Shown here: positions 28,301 through 35,673 of the stretch, piece by piece
How the letters are laid out: every line of letters starts with the position of its first letter
How positions within the stretch are numbered: position 1 is the first letter of the stretch
Translations under genes and position numbers: made by a program
Notes under the pieces: generated by a model
Database searches by the model: none
Seen by the model: the letters and a program-made list of their open reading frames with translations, nothing else
What the model was told of the DNA's origin: nothing
Source of the DNA: Faecalibacter rhinopitheci
Lineage (GTDB): Bacteria; Bacteroidota; Bacteroidia; Flavobacteriales; Weeksellaceae
Direction of reading: 5' to 3'
Assembly: GCF_015234135.1 (NCBI RefSeq)
Contig: NZ_JADGIK010000004.1
Coordinates: 124,001-188,000 of the forward strand
Length of the DNA stretch: 64,000 bases

Positions 28301-28650
28301 AAGCAGGTAATACATTACCAGGAATTACAAGTCCAATTATGGGAGATGATGATTCATGGATGACTAATAAATGGTTTGCTGGAAATAGAGCCAATGCTTA
28401 TAACTTATTAGATATTTGGGCGAAAGAAGTAAGTTACTTACGCATCACAAGTATTAGATTAGGGTATAGTTTACCACAACGTTATTCAGAATCAATAGGG
28501 GTAAAAAGCTTAAAATTAAGTGTAGAAGGTCGAAATTTATTTGTTATCAGTAATGGATACAATGGCTATTTTGATCCAGAAACTTATGGAAATATTTATG
28601 CACAACCTATTGCAAAATCATTAACACTAGGATTTAACGTAACATTCTAA
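25315..28650 (+). CDS. SusC/RagA-type TonB-linked outer-membrane protein
   Basis: At 1111 residues this is a TonB-dependent outer-membrane channel of the SusC class. The signal peptide is residues 1-18. It is followed by a carboxypeptidase-regulatory-like domain (about 22-110, starting ITGTVQDEENFLGIPGASVK) and the plug (EVVLTGYQ, then LAGQIAGVAV and GSPGGPSKIRIRGTASL, then WVIDGLPLEG). The barrel ends in LGFNVTF. It imports large ligands with SusD as the lid. Paired with a secreted metalloprotease, the ligand is more likely a peptide than a glycan; that is inference. No anti-sigma/ECF pair or glycoside hydrolase is nearby. Confidence 0.95.
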   Translation: MNKKLLLLPLLAASLSFAQEKKVITGTVQDEENFLGIPGASVKVEAQSVSTQTGQDGIIESVTVGTVTDEFGNFVLEIPSNTSSLLISYLGYESRLIQLSTDEKNITISLRSVEQILEESNSLQEVVLTGYQKIEKRKLTSAIETVKMDDIQQAGVASVDQLLAGQIAGVAVTPETGSPGGPSKIRIRGTASLNGAQDPLWVIDGLPLEGSDVPNFTDKDNIDQLQNFSIAGLNPNDIEEITILKDAAATAIYGARAANGVISITTKRGKRGKMQVNFSANTFINARPDFDRLNLLNASEKVDLELMLAGRDDLTYRTDKGEVMRILQRNNQLDAFRLGGLAGLDGTTLNQINALRNQTTDWGKLLYQNAINQQYGLSVSGGSDNSDYYVSLGYYDEQGTTIGTGFERYNLTIKNNFNVSDRLTAGVSLFATSSDRNSFLTDADAAINPMNYSRNANPYLSPYNADGSYQYDQDIDGYEDRYIPFNFIEERSNTRHTLKNRALKAIFDVNYKFAKGLNVSSQFGLQYDRNNTEKYAAQETYYTRKLKENSRYYQSGYKYFLPDGDVKQNWNNEYFQYNWKVQATYNTTFNDRHELDLMVGTELRRTNDQTVLTRAFGYNPITRESSPILFPNSSSATDPRFKTYDETPAVVNAYASMFATAAYTFDKKYTVFGSVRYDGTNLFGVDKKYKYLPIWAASASWLVSREDFMQNVDFISNLRLRASYGLQGNIDRNTSPFFIGEYGDATILPDGKEPTIGAINPPNNKLRWEKTTNVNFGMDLGMFRNRINLTVDVYDRKGTDMISMRETPLETGFAYTMVNWGEISNRGYEIALTTRNIDHKNFKWTTTINFAHNKSEVLQENVSANSTLPSRVGLPVNAVFALKTAGLDTNGNPMFWKGDQKISANEFFKLYDLYADFFPGEIAESNLSSEELRGLFTYIGNRDPKFTGGIINTFKVYNFDLNVSAAFNFKQTIMSSPSYRGMEVDPGRNYTHAILEAGNTLPGITSPIMGDDDSWMTNKWFAGNRANAYNLLDIWAKEVSYLRITSIRLGYSLPQRYSESIGVKSLKLSVEGRNLFVISNGYNGYFDPETYGNIYAQPIAKSLTLGFNVTF

Positions 28651-28658
28651 GAACGAAA

Positions 28659-29978
28659 ATGAAGAAATTAATTTTATTATTAAGTGTTGTAGCCGTAAGT
28701 TTCTCAACGATCAGCTGCGATGATTATTTAGATATAGAACCAGACGGAAAAGTAATTCCTAAATCGGTAGAAGAATATCGTCAAGTTTTAACGATGGCTT
28801 ATTCAAAATATCCACAACATAAATCATTAACTGCCATTCGTACAGACGAATTGGTTTTAGATGAATATTCAAGTGATTTTATATCATATCGCGAAATTGC
28901 AATGTGGAAGGATGTAAATCCAGATCAAGCGACAACACAATTCCAGTGGGAGGCATTTTATTCAGTCATTTTTTACACGAATCAAATCATCAATGAAGGA
29001 ATTCAAACGATGAAAGATTCACCAGAGAAAAATCAAATTTTAGCGGAAGCTTATGCATTACGTGCTTATGCCTATTTTGATTTGGTTAATTTATACGGTA
29101 AACCATATAATTCAACAACGTCATCTTCAGATCGTGGAGTTCCACTAGTTTTATCTTTAGATTTAGAAAAAGCAGTTGCTCCGTCAACTGTACAAGAAAT
29201 TTACGATCAAATCCATCTAGATATTGCACAAGCCAATACATTGATGGTTGAAGAGCAGCAATCGGTAGGAATAAATTATCGTTTCTCTCAACAAGCCATA
29301 CAGGCATTTAAGTCGCGTATTTATTTATACCAACAAAATTGGGATCTTGCTCTAGCTAGTGCAAATGCTGCCTTAGTTATTCATGATCAATTGGTGGATT
29401 TGAATGTTGAGAACGCATTGCCGAACCATTATACATCAGTAGAAGGTATTATGGCGTTGGATAATAATTTCAATAGTTCTTTAAAATATATTGCAACAGC
29501 TTCACCAGAATTGATTGAAGCTTATGACCAAACAACTGATTTACGTTTTAATTTATATTTCGAAAGCAGTTGGGATGGCTATAAAATTTTGAAAGGTGGA
29601 AGTTCAGATTTCAGAATGTCTTTTAGAGTAAGTGAATTGTATTTGATTAAAGCAAAAGCTTTATTAAAATTAAATCAAATAACAGAAGCTAAATCTGTCT
29701 TGAAACCATTTTTAGCCAAACGCTATACGGCTGAAGGCTTCGGAATTATCCAAGCATCAATCGAAACCATGAACGATTCTGAATTGTTGGAATTTATATT
29801 AGAAGAAAGAAACCGCGAATTTGCTTTAGAAGGGCATCGTTGGTTTGATTTAAGAAGAGCAAATCAAAAACAAATTATACATAATATCAGTGGGAACAAA
29901 TACATTTTATTACCAAATGATGTTCGATATACCATTGAAATACCACAACAAGCGAAATTAAATAATCCTAGTCTGTAA
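28659..29978 (+). CDS. SusD/RagB-family nutrient-binding lipoprotein
   Basis: This 439-residue outer-membrane lipoprotein starts 8 bases after SusC. The signal MKKLILLLSVVAVSFSTISC ends in a lipobox, with cysteine at about 20, followed by DDYLDIEPDG. Typical SusD parts are ALRAYAYFDLVNLYG (TPR-like helices), RVSELYLIKAKALLKLNQ, and the C-terminal LEFILEERNREFALEGHRWFDLRR. It is shorter than the usual 500-600 residues, as in many peptide-type SusD proteins. It caps the SusC channel and captures ligand. A terminator follows. Confidence 0.94.
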   Translation: MKKLILLLSVVAVSFSTISCDDYLDIEPDGKVIPKSVEEYRQVLTMAYSKYPQHKSLTAIRTDELVLDEYSSDFISYREIAMWKDVNPDQATTQFQWEAFYSVIFYTNQIINEGIQTMKDSPEKNQILAEAYALRAYAYFDLVNLYGKPYNSTTSSSDRGVPLVLSLDLEKAVAPSTVQEIYDQIHLDIAQANTLMVEEQQSVGINYRFSQQAIQAFKSRIYLYQQNWDLALASANAALVIHDQLVDLNVENALPNHYTSVEGIMALDNNFNSSLKYIATASPELIEAYDQTTDLRFNLYFESSWDGYKILKGGSSDFRMSFRVSELYLIKAKALLKLNQITEAKSVLKPFLAKRYTAEGFGIIQASIETMNDSELLEFILEERNREFALEGHRWFDLRRANQKQIIHNISGNKYILLPNDVRYTIEIPQQAKLNNPSL

Positions 29979-29990
29979 CATTTTTATAAA

Positions 29991-30028
29991 AAAGCGTCTA
30001 ATGAATTTTATTAGGCGTTTTTTTTTAT
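29991..30028 (+). terminator. terminator of the metalloprotease-susCD operon
   Basis: AAAGCGTCTAAT (29991-30002) and ATTAGGCGTTT (30010-30020) pair with one G-U and run into nine Ts. The T tract continues into TATTTTTA (30026-30033), which resembles the -7 box of the next gene. Confidence 0.75.
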
Positions 30029-30039
30029 TTTTACGCTCG

Positions 30040-30810
30040 ATGAGAATTGCGATAGTAGAAGACGAATTATTAGCTGTAAATTATTTACAAAATATATTAC
30101 AACAGCAAACGATTGTTGCGATTGATGAGCTTGTGGTTTTAAGATCAAAATCAGAAGCGATTCAATATTTTATCCATAACCAGGTTGATTTAATTTTTAT
30201 GGATATCCATTTAGGTGATGGCAAAAGTTTAGAAATTTTCGAAGAAGTTGAAATTAAGTCTCCAATTATATTTGTAACTACGTTTGATGAGTATGCGATA
30301 AAAGTTTTTAAACATTTTACCATTGATTATATTCTAAAACCTTATGAGGAAGAAGAATTACACCATGCATTAAAAAAGTTTCAAACCATCCAAGAAGCTT
30401 TTAATACTTCGTCGGTATTACATTCTTTGGTTTCTATAGAAAATAATATAAAAGCGGATAAACTTAATAAATTGTTGGTAACAAATGGTCAAAAAATTAT
30501 TGTATTAAACGATGATGAAATAGCCTATTTTTTTGCTTCAGGAAAACATTTATTTGTAAGAACTAATGATGGACGAACGTATATTTATGATGATACACTG
30601 AAAGAAATTATTCATAAATTAAATTCAGATTGTTTTTTTAAGGTGAACCGAAAATATATAATTCATCGTAATTGTATCCAAGAAATCATCAAACATTCCA
30701 GCCAAAAAGTGGAAATTACCGTAAATCCGACACCCGAAATTAAATCCGAAATTTTGATCAGTAAACCTCAAATTGGAGAATTTATCCATTGGATAAGTGA
30801 AAATAATTAA
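30040..30810 (+). CDS. LytTR-family response regulator
   Basis: The start is MRIAIVEDELLAVNYL at 30040 (256 residues); an earlier in-frame ATG at 30001 lies inside the terminator stem and is rejected. The receiver domain (about 1-120) has the acidic pair ED near 7, the phosphoacceptor Asp in FMDIHLGDG (near 54), and KP at the end of the receiver (DYILKPYEEEE). The LytTR DNA-binding domain (about 150-256) includes VFVRTNDGRTYIYDDTLKEI, FFKVNRKYIIHRN and the late strand. It should be phosphorylated by the kinase at 21133 and bind direct repeats, such as the 21-bp units at 22634. Confidence 0.9.
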   Translation: MRIAIVEDELLAVNYLQNILQQQTIVAIDELVVLRSKSEAIQYFIHNQVDLIFMDIHLGDGKSLEIFEEVEIKSPIIFVTTFDEYAIKVFKHFTIDYILKPYEEEELHHALKKFQTIQEAFNTSSVLHSLVSIENNIKADKLNKLLVTNGQKIIVLNDDEIAYFFASGKHLFVRTNDGRTYIYDDTLKEIIHKLNSDCFFKVNRKYIIHRNCIQEIIKHSSQKVEITVNPTPEIKSEILISKPQIGEFIHWISENN

Positions 30811-30833
30811 AATAGAATTTTAAAAAAAATGAA

Positions 30834-30941
30834 ATGAAAGAAATATTAATCAATCATTGGGATACAATTCTAATTTCTTTAATAGTTATAGTATCTTTTA
30901 TAGTAATATATATTAATAAAGAAAACAAAAAAAGAAACTAG
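30834..30941 (+). CDS. small single-helix membrane protein, 35 residues
   Basis: The ORF MKEILINHWDTILISLIVIV followed by SFIVIYINKENKKRN has one hydrophobic helix (about 11-27) and a basic tail, which suggests an N-out/C-in single-pass protein. It begins 23 bases after the LytTR stop and may be in its transcript. Its stop TAG overlaps the stop of the convergent gene in a shared CTAG. No family was recognised. Confidence 0.45.
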   Translation: MKEILINHWDTILISLIVIVSFIVIYINKENKKRN

Positions 30942-31687
30942 CTTTTAAACTCTAACGGATTTGGAAATAAAAACTGGTAATTCAGCTCACTGATTAGTTT
31001 TTCAGACGAAATTATTTTACCTTTTTTTATTGTTGCATCTAAGACTTTGTTATTAATTTGATATTCTAATATTTCTCTTTTAGTTGGATGTTGAGGTGCA
31101 ACAACATTATAAATCGTTGATTTTACTTCTTTTTCTATACAAGTATTAATTACCTTAATAATATCTTTAAAATGTATATGATTGACCATATCGTTCAATT
31201 CATCTTTATTTAAGTCGATGTATTTAGATAAATAGCGATCATCACCCATAATTCCACCTAAACGTAGAATATTAAGTTGTGGGAAATGCATTTTTATTAA
31301 ATTTTCAATAGAAATATAAGGTTCAGCTAAATCAGTTTCATGATATGTATCTTCGTTAACAATTTGATCATTATTTGGATAAATTCCAGTACTCGAAAGT
31401 AAAATGATTTGTCCTTTGTAATTTGAAAGAAAGTTAGAAATATTAGTAAATCTAAGTTCTAATTCTTTTAAAGAGTGTCTTTTTCCAAAAGGAATTGTTA
31501 TTATAACGAAATCATATTTTTTTGTATTGATAAAAGGAATTAATTCTGCATCAAAATTTACTGAAATACAATTTACTGCATCAGATTCTCTTTTAGTTGT
31601 AGTAAAAGTATATTTGTGTTGTAGAAAGTCTTCTAACCTGCTTCCAATCCATCCTTTGCCAATAATTAAACCTCTCTTCATTTTCAT
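30938..31687 (-). CDS. NAD(P)-dependent epimerase/dehydratase-like protein
   Basis: The 249-residue protein has a Rossmann start, RGLIIGKGWIGSRLEDFL, matching GxGxxG with a variation (GKGWIG), as in the extended SDR/YeeZ-like group. The middle has FVIITIPFGKRH and ILLSSTGIYPN, with the catalytic Ser-Thr-Tyr surroundings, and NILRLGGIMGDDRYL. A nucleotide-sugar or small-molecule substrate is possible, but none can be named. It is soluble. It is a single gene, divergent from the small membrane ORF at 31790. Confidence 0.8.
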   Translation of the reverse strand: MKMKRGLIIGKGWIGSRLEDFLQHKYTFTTTKRESDAVNCISVNFDAELIPFINTKKYDFVIITIPFGKRHSLKELELRFTNISNFLSNYKGQIILLSSTGIYPNNDQIVNEDTYHETDLAEPYISIENLIKMHFPQLNILRLGGIMGDDRYLSKYIDLNKDELNDMVNHIHFKDIIKVINTCIEKEVKSTIYNVVAPQHPTKREILEYQINNKVLDATIKKGKIISSEKLISELNYQFLFPNPLEFKS

Positions 31688-31789
31688 TAAAACATTTTAT
31701 AAAGATAGTGATAATAAATTTTATTTACAATGACATAACTTATTATCAATTTAATTTATTTATGATAATTTTAAGAAAATTAAAAGTAT

Positions 31790-31960
31790 ATGAATAATAA
31801 AACACTCTTTAAAATTGCTTTAGTTCCTATTTGGATTGCATTTTTATTATTTGCCATTCAATACATTTTTGGTCTGATCAGTAGACCGGATACGCTTTCG
31901 GTATTTATAGGAGTTTTTACTACTATGCTTATTAATTTTCATCACACTAATTATTTTTAA
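31790..31960 (+). CDS. small membrane protein, 56 residues
   Basis: The ORF starts MNNKTLFKIALVPIWIAFLL and has two hydrophobic segments, at about 9-30 and 37-51, joined by SRPDT. It ends NFHHTNYF. It lies 17 bases upstream of the SPFH protein gene and may be cotranscribed with it. It is too short for a family call, but its size, start context and hydrophobicity suggest a real membrane peptide. Confidence 0.5.
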   Translation: MNNKTLFKIALVPIWIAFLLFAIQYIFGLISRPDTLSVFIGVFTTMLINFHHTNYF

Positions 31961-31977
31961 AAAAATCTATTTTACGA

Positions 31978-32772
31978 ATGAATAAAAATTTAATCAAACT
32001 TACTGCAGGAGGAATATTAGCATTATTCTTATTTATAACAGCATTAGCATGTACAGAACGTATAGATGCGGGACATGAAGGTTTATTGGTGAAAATGTAT
32101 GGATCTGATAAAGGAATACAAGATGTAGCTTTGGTAACAGGACGCGTTTGGTATAATCCATTGACAGAACAAGTTTTTGAAATTCCAACTTATGTACAAA
32201 CTGTAAATTATGATGCTTTTACTGTAAATGCAAAAGATGGTTCAGTTTTCACAGTAGATCCTACAATTTCATTAAAAGTTATTGATGGACAGTCTCCAAA
32301 GATTTTCAAAAAATATCGTAGAGGAATAAATGAAGTTTTACAAAATACTTTAGTCAATCATATCAAAGATGTTTATAGAATTGAATTTAATAAATTTACC
32401 ACAGATCAAATTATCAGTAGTCGTGAGGCATTCGAAAATGGCGTTCAAGCTAAGATGATTGCTTTCTTAAAAAATGAAGGATTTACTTTAGAGCAATTAA
32501 CAAGTGGAATACAATATCCAGAAGCCATAACAAAAGCTATTAATGAGAAAAATGCGGCTATACAAGACGCACAACGTGTAGAAAATGAATTAAAAGTTGC
32601 AGAAGCTAGTGCTAAAAAATTAATCGTTTTGGCGGAATCTGAAGCGAGAGCAAATGAATTGCGAAAAGTTTCTTTAAATCAATTATTAATTCAACAACAA
32701 TTTATTGAAAAATGGGACGGAAAAACACCTATTTATGGGAATGCACCAGCATTTTTCAAGTCTGTTAATTAA
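31978..32772 (+). CDS. SPFH/band 7 (prohibitin-like) membrane protein
   Basis: This 264-residue protein has an N-terminal anchor (LTAGGILALFLFITALAC) and then an SPFH domain (ERIDAGHEGLLVKMYG, GRVWYNPLTEQVFEIPTYVQ, FTVDPTISLKV). A long charged helix with coiled-coil character follows (about 185-235, AINEKNAAIQDAQRVENELK, with many Ala and Glu). The cysteine at about 25 (ALACTE) might be a lipobox. SPFH proteins form ring or sheet scaffolds in membranes and organise proteases or fluidity domains. No partner such as FtsH or NfeD is adjacent. Confidence 0.85.
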   Translation: MNKNLIKLTAGGILALFLFITALACTERIDAGHEGLLVKMYGSDKGIQDVALVTGRVWYNPLTEQVFEIPTYVQTVNYDAFTVNAKDGSVFTVDPTISLKVIDGQSPKIFKKYRRGINEVLQNTLVNHIKDVYRIEFNKFTTDQIISSREAFENGVQAKMIAFLKNEGFTLEQLTSGIQYPEAITKAINEKNAAIQDAQRVENELKVAEASAKKLIVLAESEARANELRKVSLNQLLIQQQFIEKWDGKTPIYGNAPAFFKSVN

Positions 32773-32797
32773 TTCAAATTTATATAAATGTTTAATA

Positions 32798-32828
32798 AAA
32801 AGAGATTCCATATTGGAATCTCTTTTTA
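32798..32828 (+). terminator. terminator of the SPFH gene
   Basis: AGAGATTCCA (32801-32810) and TGGAATCTCT (32814-32823) form a perfect stem and run into Ts. The T tract merges with TATTTTTG at 32827-32834. Confidence 0.85.
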
Positions 32829-32834
32829 TTTTTG
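32827..32834 (+). promoter_or_regulatory. promoter -7 box (TATTTTTG) of truC, fused to the terminator tract
   Basis: TATTTTTG fits TANNTTTG and ends four bases before the ATG at 32839. Transcription should therefore begin at or very near the start codon. Confidence 0.55.
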
Positions 32835-32838
32835 CCCA

Positions 32839-33537
32839 ATGTTAGAAATTCTTTACCAAGACGAATATATTATCGCCATCAATAAGCCTAGTGGTTTATT
32901 AGTTCATAAATCCTATTATGCCAGAGATGCAAAGGAATTTGCTGTGCAAGAGTTAAGAAACCAAATTGGTGGACAACACGTTTATCCAATTCATAGATTA
33001 GATCGTAAAACTTCCGGTGTTTTATTGTTTGCTTTAGATAAGGAAACGTTAAAAATAATGAATGATCGATTTGCGACGCGCTCGGTAGAGAAGAAGTACT
33101 TAGCAATTTTACGTGGTTGGTCGCCAGAAGAGCTAAATATTGACTATGATTTAACGAATGATGATGGTGTAAAACAAAATGCGATTACGTACTTTAAACG
33201 TTTGCAAACAGCAGAAATTGAATTAGAATATAATAATCATCCAACATCACGCTATTGTTTAGTAGAAGCAATACCAGAAACTGGACGTATGCATCAGTTA
33301 CGTAAACACTTTCGCCATATTTTCCATCCTATTTTGGGAAGTCGTCCACATGGTTGTAATAAACAGAATAAATTATGGCTAGAAAATTTTGGATTAAAAG
33401 GGATGATGCTACACGCTCATGAATTAAACTTTAATCATCCTATTACAAATCAGGAAATGACAATAAATGCTAGAATTAATGATGAATTTAATCGAGTAGG
33501 AGATATCCTTAATTTAAATCTAGATAGTTATAAATAA
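32839..33537 (+). CDS. truC: tRNA pseudouridine(65) synthase-like protein
   Basis: The start is MLEILYQDEYIIAINKPSGL (232 residues); the longer frame begins inside a terminator. It is a RluA-family pseudouridine synthase with the catalytic segment HRLDRKTSGVLLFA (Asp near 57). The N-terminus LEILYQDEYIIAINKPSGLLVHKS closely matches E. coli TruC, which modifies U65 of tRNA-Ile and tRNA-Asp. The C-terminal KHFRHIFHPILGSRPHG also fits. The protein is cytoplasmic. I am confident of the family and moderately confident of TruC. Confidence 0.88.
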   Translation: MLEILYQDEYIIAINKPSGLLVHKSYYARDAKEFAVQELRNQIGGQHVYPIHRLDRKTSGVLLFALDKETLKIMNDRFATRSVEKKYLAILRGWSPEELNIDYDLTNDDGVKQNAITYFKRLQTAEIELEYNNHPTSRYCLVEAIPETGRMHQLRKHFRHIFHPILGSRPHGCNKQNKLWLENFGLKGMMLHAHELNFNHPITNQEMTINARINDEFNRVGDILNLNLDSYK

Positions 33538-33608
33538 TTAAATGTTAAAAGATAAAGTTTTACGTAAATATTCATTATTTTAATAGTTGATTTAAAACCA
33601 ATTACAAT

Positions 33609-34199
33609 ATGATAAAATATTTATTTTCTTTATTTACAACACTACTTATTTTAAGTTGCGGAAGTTCGAACACATCTAAGGATGAAAATCCAGATGAATT
33701 GGAAATTGTTACAGATTTATCTGAGGTTACCAATGAAAAAAAACAATTAGTATCAGAAATTATCTCACTTCAAAAAGATTTAGAGGATAAAAGATTAGAT
33801 AAAATACCAGAATATTTAGATTGTCCAAAGCGGATTGAAGAAATTGAGCTAAGTACTGAAAATTCAAAAATCAGAAATGCAATCGAATCAAATTCATCAA
33901 GATTATCTACCGATGTAATTAGAGAACAATATGACTTAATCTACACAGAAATGGATTTAAATATTATCAATGAATCTCTAAAATTAATTCCTAAAGAAGA
34001 TCTTTTAGTTAAAGATAAAGTGAGCTCAACTGTAAAAATTGATGATTGTGAGTATGAAACAGGTGTTCTGATGAATGAGCTAGAAGTAAAATTTAATATT
34101 AAATCAATGAATGATTCTGGATCATGTAAAAAAGATCAACAATGGAAATTTAAATCCAATGGAGAGTATTTAGTTTTAGATAGACGTTATTATTTATGA
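33609..34199 (+). CDS. hypothetical lipoprotein
   Basis: This 196-residue protein has a lipoprotein signal (IKYLFSLFTTLLILSCGSS, cysteine near 17), followed by a Ser/Asn/Asp-rich spacer and a coiled, charged helix region (about 45-75, VTNEKKQLVSEIISLQKDLE). The C-terminal half has four cysteines (for example DDCEYETG and SGSCKKDQQW) that could form disulfides. I do not recognise the family. It lies between two terminators and appears monocistronic. Confidence 0.65.
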   Translation: MIKYLFSLFTTLLILSCGSSNTSKDENPDELEIVTDLSEVTNEKKQLVSEIISLQKDLEDKRLDKIPEYLDCPKRIEEIELSTENSKIRNAIESNSSRLSTDVIREQYDLIYTEMDLNIINESLKLIPKEDLLVKDKVSSTVKIDDCEYETGVLMNELEVKFNIKSMNDSGSCKKDQQWKFKSNGEYLVLDRRYYL

Positions 34200-34204
34200 T
34201 ATAC

Positions 34205-34231
34205 AAAAGCAACTCCCAAAGAGTTGCTTTT
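34205..34231. terminator. bidirectional terminator
   Basis: AAAAGCAACTC and GAGTTGCTTTT pair around CCAAA. It lies between the lipoprotein gene and the convergent ZIP operon. Confidence 0.85.
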
Positions 34232-34236
34232 ATATT

Positions 34237-34947
34237 TTAATGATTGTGCATATGCATTGAAACAGTTGCATAAGCCAATATGAATCCTACGACAATAACA
34301 CCAAATTTTTTGATGTTGAATTTGTGTCCCTCATTTGCTTCAAACAAAATCACAGTTGAAATATGTAAAAAAATTCCTGAAACTATAGCGCTAATTTCTA
34401 AGGTATAATTAGAAATAGCAGTATGTTTTCCTAATAAAAAACCAATCGGTGCTGCAATTGCGAATAGAAACATAAATAAGAACTGTCTTATTTTAGATTT
34501 TGTATGATGAGATAAAGCACTATATAAAATCATTGAAACTGGGATATTATGAATAAATATTGCCCACATAAAGTCATGGGAATCCGCATTGGCAACTGGA
34601 ATTCCTTCAATCAACGAATGAAGGAATAACCCTCCAAAAATGCCTATTGGAAACTTATTTTCGTTGTGGTGTAAGTGTACATGGCCATGTTCTACACCTT
34701 TACTTATCGTTTCTAAAATATATTGGATAATAACACCAGCCAAAACAAACAAACCAATTGTATGATGAGAATGCTCGCCTCCATGATGTCCGTATACTTG
34801 TGGTAAAATTTCTAAAACGGTCATCGCTAGAAAATATGCACCACTGAATGTAAGTAGTAATTTTGAATTGTGTTTGTTGCGTAGAAAAAACTTTGAGCAA
34901 ATTACACCCAAAATTACACTACCAATTAATACACTAATTTCAAGCAT
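34237..34947 (-). CDS. ZIP-family metal transporter
   Basis: At 236 residues this is an inner-membrane protein with about seven or eight helices and a His-rich loop after helix 2 (YGHHGGEHSHHTIG and HGHVHLHHNEN). The ZIP helices with HSLIEGIPVANADSHDF (metal-binding His and Glu) and IFIHNIPVSM are diagnostic. It imports Zn(II) or a related divalent cation. It is the last gene of an operon with a methyltransferase and a Fur/Zur-type regulator, overlapping the methyltransferase by 8 bases. The operon context predicts zinc-dependent repression. Confidence 0.9.
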   Translation of the reverse strand: MLEISVLIGSVILGVICSKFFLRNKHNSKLLLTFSGAYFLAMTVLEILPQVYGHHGGEHSHHTIGLFVLAGVIIQYILETISKGVEHGHVHLHHNENKFPIGIFGGLFLHSLIEGIPVANADSHDFMWAIFIHNIPVSMILYSALSHHTKSKIRQFLFMFLFAIAAPIGFLLGKHTAISNYTLEISAIVSGIFLHISTVILFEANEGHKFNIKKFGVIVVGFILAYATVSMHMHNH

Positions 34948-35668
34948 TTTCTAAAATTAAAATTAAACGATCAGAAGTCTTTTCGTTATACTCATTTAAT
35001 TGATAATTACCATATACAGCTTTTGTTGTAAAACCAGCTTTTGTAATCATTTGTTCAAAATCCTTTAAATATAAAACTTTAACAAATTCTTCGAAGTGCC
35101 AATCTTTACCATCGGCAATGAAATCTATTTCTTTTTTAATAAAACCTTTATCTGTTATAGATTTTGTTATCTTAAATAAAATTCCGTCAATTTCTTTTTC
35201 CTCGTAGGGTACAAGATTTTCAACGATTTTCACAGCATTTAAATAATCAAAAACAAATAAGCCTTTTTCATTTAATTGAATTTTAATTACTTCAAAGACT
35301 TTTGCATTATCAGCATCGTCTTCAAAATAACCAAAACTTGTAAATAAGTTAAAAATCGCATCAAAACCGTTTTCTTGATATACTTTTCGCATATCATGTA
35401 CATCAAAATGCAAAGTATTGTTTTCGAATTGTTTCGCATAGGATATACTTTCATCTGAAAGATCTAAACCAACCACATCAAAGCCTAATTCATTCAAGGT
35501 AACAGAATGTCTTCCTTTTCCGCATGCAAGATCCATAACTTTTGAATTGTTTTGAATCTCAATATGTTTAGAAATATTCTCAATGAAATTTTTAGCTTCA
35601 GTTTCGCTTCTGTTCTTATATAATATATGATAATATGGTGTATTAAACCAAGCTTTAAACCAATCCAT
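34940..35668 (-). CDS. class I SAM-dependent methyltransferase
   Basis: The 242-residue cytoplasmic protein has motif I KVMDLACGKGRHSVTLNEL (residues 41-59), motif II DVVGLDLSDESI and motif IV FDAIFNLFTSFGYF, all typical of the Methyltransf_25/11 fold. The C-terminal part (about 150-240) has an added beta sheet. It sits between the Fur-family gene and the ZIP gene with 5 bases to the former, so it is in the same transcript. The methyl acceptor is not known; a role in metal stress or metallophore synthesis is only suggested by position. Confidence 0.85.
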   Translation of the reverse strand: MDWFKAWFNTPYYHILYKNRSETEAKNFIENISKHIEIQNNSKVMDLACGKGRHSVTLNELGFDVVGLDLSDESISYAKQFENNTLHFDVHDMRKVYQENGFDAIFNLFTSFGYFEDDADNAKVFEVIKIQLNEKGLFVFDYLNAVKIVENLVPYEEKEIDGILFKITKSITDKGFIKKEIDFIADGKDWHFEEFVKVLYLKDFEQMITKAGFTTKAVYGNYQLNEYNEKTSDRLILILENA

Positions 35669-35673
35669 TCTAT

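Noticed and set aside
30001-30039. Upstream ATG extension of the LytTR regulator at 30001
   Set aside because: It lies in the loop and arm of the susCD terminator, and the extra residues (Phe and Arg-rich) are not part of the receiver domain.
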